Positions 8,850-16,886 of a stretch of 64,000 nucleotides of DNA are shown piece by piece. This DNA comes from Streptomyces aurantiacus (GTDB lineage Bacteria > Actinomycetota > Actinomycetes > Streptomycetales > Streptomycetaceae): NCBI RefSeq assembly GCF_027107535.1, contig NZ_CP114283.1:8432001-8496000 (forward strand). Reading direction: 5' to 3'. Position 1 is the first letter of the stretch; each line of letters begins with the position of its first letter. The position numbers were made by a program, and so were the translations under genes. The notes under the pieces were generated by a model. The model made no database searches and had not been told where the DNA came from. It saw only the letters and a program-made list of their open reading frames with translations.

Positions 8850-8890
8850 GGGGAGCCGCGCGGCCGTCCTGGCCGGCCGCGCGGCTCCCC
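8850..8890. terminator. Strong bidirectional hairpin terminator
   Basis: A perfect 17-bp inverted repeat (8850-8866 with 8874-8890) around a 7-base loop lies between the convergent carboxypeptidase and repeat-bearing hypothetical genes. Confidence 0.85.
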
Positions 8891-8913
8891 GCGCCCTTCA
8901 ACGGGGCGCTCTC

Positions 8914-9639
8914 CTAGGCCTTTTCTGAGCCCTCGGTCTTCTCGGCGCCCTCGGGCTTGTCGCTGTCCTCGGGCTTGTCGGCGGCCTCGGCCTCTTCGGC
9001 GTCCTCGAAGTAGGCGTCCAGGACCTCGTCCAGCCGGGTCTCCCACTCCGCGAAGCGTGACCTGGCCGTCGCCTCGATCTCGATCGGGTACCAGCGCCGG
9101 TCGGGCGTGTGCACCGTGATGGTGAAACGCTTTCCGAAGCGCGGGGACTCGGTCTCGACGGCGCCGATCTCGTCCCAGCGGAACTCGGCCTCCTGGTCGT
9201 CCAGGCGCAGCCGTACGCCGCTGTGGTCGGCGACGATCTTCGCGCGGCGGTCGGAGGCCTCGAAGACGGGTCCTCCGTCCGGCGCGGGTACGGGCTTCTC
9301 GCCCGAGGCCTTGTGGGCGTCCTCGGGCTTCTCGCCCGCGCTCTCCGTTCCGGGTTCCTCCTTCGAGGCCGGGCCTTCGGGGGCCGGGTCCTTGGAGACC
9401 GAGACCTTGGCGGCGGGGCGCTCACCGGCGGCCGGCTCCTTCGAGGCGGTCTCCTCGGCGGCCGCCGCCGTCCTGGCGTCCGGGTCGGCGTCCTTGGGCT
9501 CGGCGTCCTTGGGCTCGGCGTCCTTGGGCTCGGCGTCCTTGGGCTCGGCGGGGCGCGGGCCCGTGATGCCGGGCACGAACGCCGGGTCGACCGCGGCGCC
9601 TTGCAGGGGCTGGATGTTGGGTCCTATGCGCTGCTCCAC
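8914..9639 (-). CDS. Hypothetical protein with EPKDA repeats and a PH-like C-terminal half
   Basis: A 241-residue protein of no named family that I recognise. Residues about 30-55 are a perfect tandem repeat EPKDA (four units), followed by a long acidic, Ala/Pro/Glu-rich disordered segment. Residues about 125-215 are ordered: DRRAKIVADHSGVRLRLDDQEAEFRWDEI, then ITVHTPDRRWYPIEIEA. This alternating beta pattern recalls PH-like or GRAM-like domains. The tail is again acidic (EDAEEAEAADKPEDSDKPEG). There are no membrane segments. The start is GTG 9639. The repeat, not the fold, is the unusual part; the function is unknown. Confidence 0.65.
   Translation of the reverse strand: MEQRIGPNIQPLQGAAVDPAFVPGITGPRPAEPKDAEPKDAEPKDAEPKDADPDARTAAAAEETASKEPAAGERPAAKVSVSKDPAPEGPASKEEPGTESAGEKPEDAHKASGEKPVPAPDGGPVFEASDRRAKIVADHSGVRLRLDDQEAEFRWDEIGAVETESPRFGKRFTITVHTPDRRWYPIEIEATARSRFAEWETRLDEVLDAYFEDAEEAEAADKPEDSDKPEGAEKTEGSEKA
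9490..9549 (-). repeat. Four perfect 15-bp tandem repeats in a coding region
   Basis: The 15-base unit GTCCTTGGGCTCGGC (plus-strand reading) occurs four times in a row without a mismatch. On the coding strand each unit encodes Glu-Pro-Lys-Asp-Ala. Exact identity at silent positions points to recent slippage. Confidence 0.9.
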
Positions 9640-9732
9640 AGCGGGCAGTATGGTCGACGATCCTGTGCCAGGAACAGCCGGGCTCCGCTTCGTCCCGCTA
9701 TATGAAGACGCCCGGCCGTACGAGGACGCCGG

Positions 9733-11319
9733 CTAGATGAAGACGCTGAGCGACGCCGCCATCGCGAAGCCCGCCACCGACAGCACCGTCTCCAGGACCG
9801 TCCACGACTTGAGGGTGTCGCGTTCGGAGATGCCGAAGTACTTGGCGACGATCCAGAAGCCGCCGTCGTTGACGTGCGAGGCGAAGATCGAGCCGGCCGA
9901 GATCGCCATGATGATCAGTGCCAGATGTGCCTGGGAGAGGTCCTGGCCCTCGACGAGCGGGACGACGATTCCGGCGGTGGTGACGATGGCGACCGTCGCC
10001 GATCCCTGCGCGACCCGCAGGACGACGGAGATCAGCCAGGCCAGCACGATGACCGGCAGCCCGACGTCGTTGAAGGTGTCGGCGAGCGCGTCGGCGATGC
10101 CCGACCCCTTCAGCACTGCGCCGAAGACGCCGCCCGCACCGACGACCAGCAGGATGTTGCCGACCGGCTTGAGGGACGAGGTGGACACCGTCTCCAGGGA
10201 CTTGCGGGACCAGCCGCGCCGGATGCCCAGCAGGTAGTAGGCCATGAGCAGCGCGATCGTGAGCGCGACGAAGGGGTGCCCGAAGAACTCGATGACCGAG
10301 CGCAGGGTCGAGGGGTCCAGCGCGATCGAGGAGAAGGTCGCGGCGAGGATCAGCAGCAGGGGCGTACCGATGATGAGGAAGACGGTGCTCAGGGGAACCG
10401 GCTGCTCCGCGGGGTCCTCGTCCGGGGTGTCGGCGAGGGCGACCGGGGCGCTGTCCGGTCCCGAGCCGGATCCCGGGCCCTTGACTCCGGCTCCGGCTCC
10501 GGTGGCGGTCGTGGACCGGGCCGCGGCGCGGCGGGCGGCGCGCTCCTCGGCGACGGCGGCCTTCGCCTCGTCCGCCGCTTCGAGCATGTCCTGCGGTACG
10601 GGGACGAAGAGGCGCTTGCCGATCCAGGCGGCGTACGCCCAGGCGGCGAGCACGGCCGGGATACCGACGACGATGCCCATCAGGATGACCCAGCCGAGGT
10701 CGACCTTGAACAGTCCGGCGGCGGCGACCGGGCCGGGGTGCGGCGGCAGGAAGGCGTGGGTCATCGACAGGCCCGCGAGCAGGGGCATGCAGTAGAGCAG
10801 GATCGACTTGCCGGAGCGCTTGGCGGCGGCGTACACGATCGGCGCCAGGACGAAGATGCCGACGTCGAAGAAGACCGGGACGCCGAAGATCAGGCCGGTC
10901 AGGCCCATGGCGAGCGGGGCGCGCTTCTCACCGAAGAGGTTGAGCAGGCGGGTCGAGAGGGCTTCCGCGCCGCCCGACACCTCCAGGATCGCGCCGAGCA
11001 TCGTGCCGAGGCCGATGATGATCGCGACATGGCCGAGGATGCCGCCCATGCCCGACTCGATCATCGAGACGGAGGTCGAGCGCTGGACGGTGCCGAAGAG
11101 TTCGGTGACGGAGAGGCCGGCCGAGAGGCCGACGGCTATGGAGACGGCCAGCAGCGCCACGAAGGGCTGGAGTCTGACCTTGATGATCAGGACGAGCAGC
11201 AGAACGATGCCGAGGGCCGCGACGGTAAGGAGTCCCGCGGTGCCGTCGAGGAGCAGGAGCAGGCCGCCTGTGTGAGGTGGCGTCTCGGGGGCCGGTGCGG
11301 CTGCGAGGAGGGGTGACAT
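9733..11319 (-). CDS. GntP-family gluconate/sugar-acid:H+ symporter
   Basis: A 528-residue inner-membrane permease of the GntP family, which takes up gluconate and related hydroxy-acids with protons. About 12 hydrophobic helices are visible, with family-typical segments (GLTGLIFGVPVFFDVGIFVL, MTHAFLPPHPGPVAAA, GSATVAIVTTAGI, ISAGSIFASHVNDGGFW). A cytoplasmic insert of about 65 residues in the middle (EAKAAVAEERAARRAAARST and a Gly/Ser/Pro stretch) is longer than in Escherichia coli GntP. ATG 11319 is the start. The gene lies downstream of ridA on the same strand but behind a hairpin at 11474-11497, so it may have its own promoter. In context it is the likely importer for the amino-sugar-acid or D-amino-acid cluster. 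Confidence 0.88.
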   Translation of the reverse strand: MSPLLAAAPAPETPPHTGGLLLLLDGTAGLLTVAALGIVLLLVLIIKVRLQPFVALLAVSIAVGLSAGLSVTELFGTVQRSTSVSMIESGMGGILGHVAIIIGLGTMLGAILEVSGGAEALSTRLLNLFGEKRAPLAMGLTGLIFGVPVFFDVGIFVLAPIVYAAAKRSGKSILLYCMPLLAGLSMTHAFLPPHPGPVAAAGLFKVDLGWVILMGIVVGIPAVLAAWAYAAWIGKRLFVPVPQDMLEAADEAKAAVAEERAARRAAARSTTATGAGAGVKGPGSGSGPDSAPVALADTPDEDPAEQPVPLSTVFLIIGTPLLLILAATFSSIALDPSTLRSVIEFFGHPFVALTIALLMAYYLLGIRRGWSRKSLETVSTSSLKPVGNILLVVGAGGVFGAVLKGSGIADALADTFNDVGLPVIVLAWLISVVLRVAQGSATVAIVTTAGIVVPLVEGQDLSQAHLALIIMAISAGSIFASHVNDGGFWIVAKYFGISERDTLKSWTVLETVLSVAGFAMAASLSVFI

Positions 11320-11460
11320 GGGGTGGTCCTCTGCTGGAGGGCATGGTGTTTTCGGGCAGGGGGTATCGCCGTACGTCGTGCGGGTTTGTTTGTGGGGGGG
11401 CCGGGAGGTGAGGGGGGTGGGGTGGTGCCTGTGGTGGCCGGGTGCGCGTTGTCCGTGGCG

Positions 11461-11484
11461 GGTCGCGCCGTTCCCCGCGCCCCT
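11461..11484 (+). repeat. Dispersed intergenic repeat, copy 1
   Basis: The motif GGTCGCGC-N-GTTCCCCGCGCCCCT recurs at 30911-30934 with only the N different. Both copies lie in intergenic DNA. Short GC-rich elements of this kind are dispersed in many Streptomyces genomes, as far as I recall. Confidence 0.5.
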
Positions 11485-11497
11485 TCCGGGGCGCGGG
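11474..11497 (-). terminator. Hairpin terminator downstream of ridA
   Basis: A perfect 10-bp stem (11474-11483 with 11488-11497) with a TTCC loop lies just past the ridA stop at 11504, 155 bases before gntP. It may separate the two genes into different transcripts or attenuate read-through. Confidence 0.65.
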
Positions 11498-11503
11498 TGG
11501 GGC

Positions 11504-11917
11504 TCAGTTGTCCAGTACCGCCAGTGCGTCGATCTCGACGAGGAGGCCCGCCGGGAGGCCCACGTACACCGTGGTGCGGGCGGCCGGCGGCGCGGTGAGG
11601 CCCTGCTCCTCGAAGTACGTGTTGTAGATCGCGTTCATCTCGGCGAAGTGGTCGACGTCCGTGAGGTAGACGCGGATCATCATCGCGTCGTCCCAGGAGG
11701 CGCCACCCTCTTCGAGGATGGCCTTGACGTTGGCCAGCGTCTGGAGGGTCTGCTCGCGCAGGGTCGGTCCGGCGGGCGTGGGCGGCTGTCCCTCGACCGC
11801 GGGCAGGAAGCCGACCTGGCCCGCGACCTGGAGGATGTTCCCCTTCCTGACGCCGTGCGAGAACCTCGCGGGCGGGGTGGTGTGGGTCTTCGGGGTGAGG
11901 GCGGTCTTCTCGGTCAT
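11504..11917 (-). CDS. RidA-family (YjgF) enamine/imine deaminase
   Basis: A 137-residue RidA-superfamily protein. Such proteins hydrolyse reactive enamines and imines (for example 2-aminoacrylate) released by PLP-dependent dehydratases, giving the keto acid and ammonia. The family core is visible: SHGVRKGNILQVAGQVG, MIRVYLTDVDHFAEMN, and the catalytic Arg in PAARTTVYVGLP, with a Glu close behind in LLVEIDALA. ATG 11917 overlaps the TGA of the IclR gene as ATGA, so the two are translationally coupled. A RidA in a cluster with a D-serine-dehydratase-like enzyme fits well, since that enzyme class releases enamines. Confidence 0.92.
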   Translation of the reverse strand: MTEKTALTPKTHTTPPARFSHGVRKGNILQVAGQVGFLPAVEGQPPTPAGPTLREQTLQTLANVKAILEEGGASWDDAMMIRVYLTDVDHFAEMNAIYNTYFEEQGLTAPPAARTTVYVGLPAGLLVEIDALAVLDN

Positions 11918-12678
11918 GAACTGGCTTCCTTCGTCGGGGTCCTGCCGGAGTACTCGCCGCTGATGGCGTCGGCCGTACGGCGGACCAGCGGGAGCAGTGT
12001 GAGGAGTTCGTCGGCGGTGACGACGACGTTCGGGGCGGAGACGGACATGGCCGCGACGGCCCGTCCGTCGGTGCCGCGGATGGGGGCGGCGACGCAGTTG
12101 ATGGACTCCTCGTGGCCCCCGAGGTCGGTGGCCCAGCCCTGGTCACGCACCTTGTCCAGCTCCCGCAGGAAGGCGGGCGCGCTGGGCGTCGAACGGGACG
12201 TGTACATGGGGTAGTCGAGCTTGTCGGCGAGCGCGCGGCGTTCGGGCTCGGGCAGGTCGGCGAGGAGCAGCTTGGCGACGGCGGCGACCGTGATGGCGAC
12301 GGGCTTGCCGATCCGCGAGTACATGCGCACCGGGTAGCGGCTGTCGACCTTGTCGATGTAGAGGACCTCGCCGTCCTCGTGCACGGCGAGGTGGACGGTG
12401 TGGCCGCACTGCTCGTTGAGGCGTACGAGGTGGGGGTGGGCGATCTCGCGGACGTCCAGGTTCTCCACGGCCTCCTGGGCGAGTGCGAAGAGGCGGGCGC
12501 CCAGGCGGTAGCGCTGGTCGGACTGGCGGTAGACCAGGCCGTGTTCGTGGAGTGTGCGCAGGAGGCGCAGGGCGGTGGACTTGTGGACGCCGAGGCGGTC
12601 GGCGACCTGGCCGAGGTCTGCGGGGCCCTCCGCGAGGAGCGGCAGGATGCTCAGTGCGCGGTCGACGGTCTGGCTCAT
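11914..12678 (-). CDS. IclR-family transcriptional regulator
   Basis: A 254-residue regulator. The N-terminal winged helix (TVDRALSILPLLAEGPADLGQVADRLGVHKSTALRLLRTL) is followed by the IclR effector domain, with HLAVHEDGEVLYIDKVDS and the late motif INCVAAPIRGTDGRAVAAMSVSAP. ATG 12678 is chosen because it overlaps the stop of the kinase gene (ATGA) and has AGGAGG about 11 bases upstream; an upstream in-frame start would add an unrelated 24-residue tail. IclR proteins of the KdgR type sense keto-deoxy sugar acids. The neighbouring KDG-type kinase makes such an effector plausible here. Its likely operator is the palindrome at 13889-13905 between the two arms of the cluster. Confidence 0.93.
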   Translation of the reverse strand: MSQTVDRALSILPLLAEGPADLGQVADRLGVHKSTALRLLRTLHEHGLVYRQSDQRYRLGARLFALAQEAVENLDVREIAHPHLVRLNEQCGHTVHLAVHEDGEVLYIDKVDSRYPVRMYSRIGKPVAITVAAVAKLLLADLPEPERRALADKLDYPMYTSRSTPSAPAFLRELDKVRDQGWATDLGGHEESINCVAAPIRGTDGRAVAAMSVSAPNVVVTADELLTLLPLVRRTADAISGEYSGRTPTKEASS

Positions 12679-13787
12679 GGGGTGGATACCTCCTCCTGGG
12701 CCCGGTCTGCGGCTTGCGTCCAGCCGGGGCCGAGTCGAAGTGTCCCCCACGCCTCGTCGTCCAGGGCCGCGAGCCGGTCGGCGTGGTCGCGGGAGGGGGG
12801 TGCGGCGAGGTCACCGGGGACGGTGAGCGCGGCGGCGGCCATGAGGTGGCCGTGGCGCAGGCGGTCCCTGACGGGGAGTCCGCGCAGGGTGGCGGAGAGG
12901 AATCCGGCGGCGAAGGCGTCACCGGCGCCGACGGCCGCGACGACGTCCACGCGCAGTGCGGGCACGAAGGTGACGACATCGACGACGTCCTCGCCGAAGT
13001 CGGCCCGGTCCCGCACCCGCTCGTGGACGACCGCTCCGCCTCTGCCGTGCTTCACGACCAGGACGTCCGGCTCGGGCAGCGCCTCCCGGACGGCGGCCGC
13101 TCCGCACAGCCCCCACGCGGCCCGTGCCTCGTCGTCCCCGACGAACACGATGTCGGCGCCGCGCGCGAGGTCCAGCAGGACGCGGGGCCCTTCGGGGGTG
13201 TCCCACAGTCCGGGGCGGTGGTTGACGTCGAAGGAGACGAGCGGGCGTCCGGGGCGGCGCGCGGTCAGCTCGCGCAGCAGACGGAGGCAGCCGTCGGAGA
13301 GGGCCGCCGTGATGCCGGAGAGGTGCAGGACGCGCCCCGAGCGGAGGGCGGCCTGGTCGACGGTGTCCGTCGCCATGGCCGAGGCCGCCGATCCCGTGCG
13401 GTAGTAGGCCACTTCGTGGGCGTCGGTGGCCCGGTCGCCCGCCGTGCGGAAGTAGATGCCGGTGGGGCGGGCGGGGTCGCGCCGTACGGCGGAGGTGTCG
13501 ACGCCGTACGACGCGATCGTCTCGACCAGGTGGTCGCCGAAGCCGTCGGCGCCGACGCGGCTGACCCACTTCGCGGTGTGGCCGGCGGCAGCGAGGACAC
13601 ACGCCACGTTGGACTCCGCGCCGCCGATCGCCCGCTCGAACGACGGCACGTCGGCCAGGCGGCCCGGGCGGGAGGGGAGGAACGTGACCATGGACTCGCC
13701 GAGCGTGACGACCTCCACGGCGGCCACGGCGGCCGGCGGGCGCGTGGGGTCGTGTTCGGTGCCGACGGGCGGTCCGGTGGGGGTCAC
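12675..13787 (-). CDS. PfkB-family sugar kinase, 2-keto-3-deoxygluconate kinase type
   Basis: A 370-residue ribokinase/PfkB kinase. After a nonconserved leader of about 24 residues it shows VVTLGESMVTFLP and the Gly-rich IGGAESNVACVLAAAG. The ATP-site motif VGAGDAFAAGF holds the catalytic Asp. The GESMV start and overall pattern are those of 2-dehydro-3-deoxygluconate (KDG) kinases, which make KDPG; this subfamily call is from pattern memory. It is the first gene of the minus arm of a divergent cluster and is coupled to the IclR gene by a 4-base overlap. The start is GTG 13787, with GAGGAG 11 or more bases upstream, so a slightly different start is possible. Confidence 0.87.
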   Translation of the reverse strand: MTPTGPPVGTEHDPTRPPAAVAAVEVVTLGESMVTFLPSRPGRLADVPSFERAIGGAESNVACVLAAAGHTAKWVSRVGADGFGDHLVETIASYGVDTSAVRRDPARPTGIYFRTAGDRATDAHEVAYYRTGSAASAMATDTVDQAALRSGRVLHLSGITAALSDGCLRLLRELTARRPGRPLVSFDVNHRPGLWDTPEGPRVLLDLARGADIVFVGDDEARAAWGLCGAAAVREALPEPDVLVVKHGRGGAVVHERVRDRADFGEDVVDVVTFVPALRVDVVAAVGAGDAFAAGFLSATLRGLPVRDRLRHGHLMAAAALTVPGDLAAPPSRDHADRLAALDDEAWGTLRLGPGWTQAADRAQEEVSTP

Positions 13788-13833
13788 GATGGTTGAGGCT
13801 CCTCGTCGCTGCGGCGGGGGCCGGGCGGATCCG

Positions 13834-13862
13834 TTGACCCGGCGTTGGCCGAGATGTTAGAC
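13834..13862 (+). promoter_or_regulatory. Candidate promoter of the D-amino-acid/deacylase arm
   Basis: TTGACC (13834-13839), a 17-base spacer and TTAGAC (13857-13862) fit a vegetative promoter reading toward the PLP enzyme gene. The predicted start lies about 20 bases before the IclR-type palindrome, which would then act as a roadblock. Confidence 0.5.
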
Positions 13863-13888
13863 AGCGGTAAGCGCGATACGCAATGACT

Positions 13889-13905
13889 GTTGCAGAGAGT
13901 GCAAC
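13889..13905. promoter_or_regulatory. IclR-type operator palindrome
   Basis: The perfect inverted repeat GTTGCA-N5-TGCAAC (13889-13905) lies in the 139-base divergent gap between the kinase-IclR arm and the PLP enzyme-deacylase arm. TTGCA-spacer-TGCAA sites are typical of IclR-family binding. On the minus strand it overlaps a possible -35 (TTGCAC) of the kinase operon, so one site could control both arms. Confidence 0.65.
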
Positions 13906-13926
13906 GGCCCTTATCTGGGAGGCTTC

Positions 13927-15222
13927 ATGGCCGCCGATCCCGTCTCCGCCACCCCCGCGGAGCGTCTCGCCGCGCTCGCGGACGAACGTGTCGACCACCG
14001 CTTCAAGGGCCTCCCGCCGGACGCCGACGGGCTGACCGTGGGCGAGCTGGCCGCCCAGCGGCGCAACCTGTTCAGTGGCGGGTTCACCACACCGGTGCTC
14101 GCCCTCTCCGCCGAGCGCCTGGAGCACAACCTGCGGCTCATGGAGACGTACGCGGCCCGTCACGGCCTCGTCTTCGCCCCGCACGGCAAGACCTCGATGG
14201 CCCCCCAGCTCTTCCAGCGGCAGATCGAGCACGGCGCCTGGGGCATCACGCTCGCCGTGCCCCACCAGGTGCGGGTGGCCCGGGCCTTCGGCGTCCGGCG
14301 CGTCTTCCTGGCCAACGAGCTGGTGGACCCGGCCGCCCTCGCCTGGGTCTCCGCGGAGCTCGCCGCCGACCCCGCCTTCCGCTTCGTCTGCTACGTCGAC
14401 TCCGTGCGCGGCGTCGGGCTGATGGACGCCGCGCTGCGCGGGACGGCCCGCCCGGTGGACGTCGTCGTCGAACTGGCCGCGGGCGACGGCGCCCGGACCG
14501 GCGTACGGACGGAGGAGGAGTGCGCGGCGGTCGCGGACGCCGTGGCGGCCGTGGACACCCTGCGGCTGGTGGGCGTCGCGGGGTACGAGGGCGAGGTGCC
14601 GGACGCGGACGGGCAGCGGGTGCGCGCGTGGCTGCGCCGGCTGACCGCCCTGGCCGCGGACTTCGACAAGGCGGGCCGCTTCTCCTCGGCCGGGACGGAC
14701 GAAATCGTGGTGAGCGCGGGCGGCAGCGCCTGGTTCGACGCGGTGGCCGACGTCTTCGCCGAGCTGCCCGAACTGTCGCTGCCCGTCTGCAAGTTGCTGC
14801 GCTCGGGGGCGTACGTCTCGCACGACGACGGCCACTACCGCGAGGTGACCCCCTTCACCCGGGTCCCCGAGGAGGGCACCCTGCACCCCGCCTTCCGCCT
14901 CTGGGCGCAGGTCGTCTCCCGCCCCTCGCCCGAGCAGGCCTTCGCCAACGCGGGCAAGCGCGACGCGGCGTACGACCTGGACCTGCCGGAGGTCCAGGTG
15001 GTCCGGGCGGACTCCGCGTACCGCCCGGCGGACGGCATCACGGTCACCGGGCTCTCCGACCAGCACACCTGGCTCCGGACGCCCGCGGACAGCGGCCTGG
15101 AGGTCGGCGACTGGGTGGGCATGGGCCTCTCACACCCCTGCACGTCCTTCGACAAGTGGCAGCTGATCCCGGTGGTGGAGCAGGACGGCACGGTCGTCGA
15201 CTACATCCGCACCTACTTCTAG
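13927..15222 (+). CDS. Fold-type III PLP enzyme (D-threonine aldolase / D-serine or D-glucosaminate dehydratase-like)
   Basis: A 431-residue enzyme of the alanine-racemase-fold D-threonine aldolase/D-serine dehydratase family. The family N-terminus is visible (TPVLALSAERLEHNLRLMETYAARHGLVFAPHGKTSMAP), where the Lys of HGKTS should hold PLP. The C-terminal half ends with HPCTSFDKWQLIPVV, close to the metal-binding HxCTxxxxW-type signature of D-serine dehydratases. The expected reaction is elimination of ammonia from a D-amino acid or a 2-amino sugar acid to a 2-keto acid. ATG 13927 has GGGAGG 4-5 bases upstream. The deacylase gene follows after only 9 bases. KDG kinase, RidA and GntP in the same cluster favour an amino-sugar-acid substrate over D-threonine; this is an inference. 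Confidence 0.87.
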   Translation: MAADPVSATPAERLAALADERVDHRFKGLPPDADGLTVGELAAQRRNLFSGGFTTPVLALSAERLEHNLRLMETYAARHGLVFAPHGKTSMAPQLFQRQIEHGAWGITLAVPHQVRVARAFGVRRVFLANELVDPAALAWVSAELAADPAFRFVCYVDSVRGVGLMDAALRGTARPVDVVVELAAGDGARTGVRTEEECAAVADAVAAVDTLRLVGVAGYEGEVPDADGQRVRAWLRRLTALAADFDKAGRFSSAGTDEIVVSAGGSAWFDAVADVFAELPELSLPVCKLLRSGAYVSHDDGHYREVTPFTRVPEEGTLHPAFRLWAQVVSRPSPEQAFANAGKRDAAYDLDLPEVQVVRADSAYRPADGITVTGLSDQHTWLRTPADSGLEVGDWVGMGLSHPCTSFDKWQLIPVVEQDGTVVDYIRTYF

Positions 15223-15231
15223 GAGCCCGCC

Positions 15232-16857
15232 ATGATGGATCTCGTCATCCGGGACGTGGACGTCGTCGACGGCAGCGGAGGCCCCTCCTACCGCGCCGAC
15301 GTGGGCATCGAGCGCGGCAGGATCACGACCGTCGTCCAGGAGGCCGCGGCGGCCGGCTGTCTGCGGCCCGTCGCCCGCCGCGTCCTGGACGCCGAGGGCC
15401 TCGTCCTGGCGCCGGGCTTCATCGACATGCACGCCCACAGCGACCTCGCCCTGCTGCGGGACCCGGACCACAGCGCCAAGGCCGCGCAGGGCGTCACGCT
15501 GGAGGTCGTCGGGCAGGACGGGCTGTCGTACGCGCCGGTGGACGACCGCACGCTCGCGGAGGTCCGCAGGTCGATCACCGGCTGGAACGGCGACGGCGAC
15601 GACATCGACTTCACCTGGCGCTCGGTCGGCGAGTACCTGGACCGCCTGGACCACGGCTTCGACGGCGAGGGCATCGCCGTGAACGCCGCCTATCTCGTCC
15701 CCCAGGGCACGGTGCGCATGCTGGCCGTCGGCTGGGACGACCGCGAGGCGACACCCCGGGAGCTGGACCGGATGCGGCAGCTGGTCGCCGACGGCCTGCG
15801 GGAGGGCGCGGTCGGCATGTCGTCGGGGCTCACCTACACACCCGGCATGTACGCCAAGGACGCCGAACTCACCGAACTGTGCAGGGTGGTGGCGCAGTAC
15901 GGCGGCTACTACTGCCCGCACCACCGCTCGTACGGCGCCGGCGCCCTCGACGCGTACCGGGAGATGGTGGACCTGACACGCGAGGCGGGCTGCCCGCTCC
16001 ATCTCGCCCACGCCACCATGAACTTCGGCGTGAACAAGGGCCGGGGGCCGGACCTGCTGGCGCTCCTCGACGAGGCGCTCGCCGGCGGGGCGGACATCAG
16101 CCTGGACACGTATCCGTACACCCCCGGCTGTACGACACTCGTGGCGATGCTGCCCAGCTGGGCGGGCGAGGGCGGGCCGGAGGCGGTCCTCGCTCGTCTG
16201 AGGGACGACGGGACGGCCGAGCGGATCCGCCACCACATGGAGGTCGTCGGCGCGGACGGCTGCCACGGCGTCCCCATCGAATGGGACACCATCGAGATCT
16301 CGGGCGTGAGCGACCCGGCGCTCGCGTCGTACGTGGGCCGGACGGTCCGGCAGTCGGCCGACGCGCGCGGCGAGACGCCGTGGACCACCGCCCGCCGCCT
16401 GCTCCTCGACGACGGTCTCGGCCCGACGATCCTGCAGCACGTGGGGCACGAGGAGAACGTGCGGGCGATCATGCGGCACCGCGTCCACACCGGCGGCTCC
16501 GACGGCATCCTGCGCGGCGCCAAGCCGCACCCGCGCGCCTATGGCACGTTCCCGCAGTATCTCGGCCGGTACGTACGGGAGTTGGGCGTACTGAGCCTGG
16601 AGGAGTGCGTCGCCCACCTGACGTCGAGGCCGGCCGCCCGCCTCCGGCTGCCCGACCGCGGTCTGGTCCGCGAGGGCTACCGTGCCGACCTGGTCCTCTT
16701 CGACCCGCGGACGGTCGCCGCGGGCTCGACGTTCGACGCTCCCCGTACGCTCCCGACCGGCATCCCGCACGTCCTGATCGACGGCCGTTTCGTCATCGAG
16801 GACGGCCGCCGGACGGACGTGCTGGCCGGACGGGCGGTCCGCCGGAGCACCGGCTGA
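15232..16857 (+). CDS. N-acyl-D-amino-acid deacylase family amidohydrolase
   Basis: A 541-residue amidohydrolase of the D-aminoacylase family, which releases D-amino acids from their N-acyl forms. Visible motifs are LAPGFIDMHAHSD (first metal-binding His pair), YYCPHHRSYGAGALDAY, the late HTGGSDG with its catalytic Asp, and AHLTSRPAARLRLPDRG. In the classic enzyme a Cys in VGNCGFS binds zinc; here the same place reads VGQDGLSYAP, so Asp stands in. ATG 15232 has AGGAG 6 bases upstream; ATG 15235 is equally possible. It is the second gene of the plus arm, and its product would feed the dehydratase-like enzyme upstream. A convergent protease gene begins 29 bases past its stop. Confidence 0.88.
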   Translation: MMDLVIRDVDVVDGSGGPSYRADVGIERGRITTVVQEAAAAGCLRPVARRVLDAEGLVLAPGFIDMHAHSDLALLRDPDHSAKAAQGVTLEVVGQDGLSYAPVDDRTLAEVRRSITGWNGDGDDIDFTWRSVGEYLDRLDHGFDGEGIAVNAAYLVPQGTVRMLAVGWDDREATPRELDRMRQLVADGLREGAVGMSSGLTYTPGMYAKDAELTELCRVVAQYGGYYCPHHRSYGAGALDAYREMVDLTREAGCPLHLAHATMNFGVNKGRGPDLLALLDEALAGGADISLDTYPYTPGCTTLVAMLPSWAGEGGPEAVLARLRDDGTAERIRHHMEVVGADGCHGVPIEWDTIEISGVSDPALASYVGRTVRQSADARGETPWTTARRLLLDDGLGPTILQHVGHEENVRAIMRHRVHTGGSDGILRGAKPHPRAYGTFPQYLGRYVRELGVLSLEECVAHLTSRPAARLRLPDRGLVREGYRADLVLFDPRTVAAGSTFDAPRTLPTGIPHVLIDGRFVIEDGRRTDVLAGRAVRRSTG

Positions 16858-16886
16858 CCGCCCGCCGCCCGGGCGCTGCCGAACGG

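Noticed and set aside
9490..9549. Tandem repeats considered as a CRISPR array
   Set aside because: The units are 15 bases, contiguous, without spacers, and in frame in a gene.
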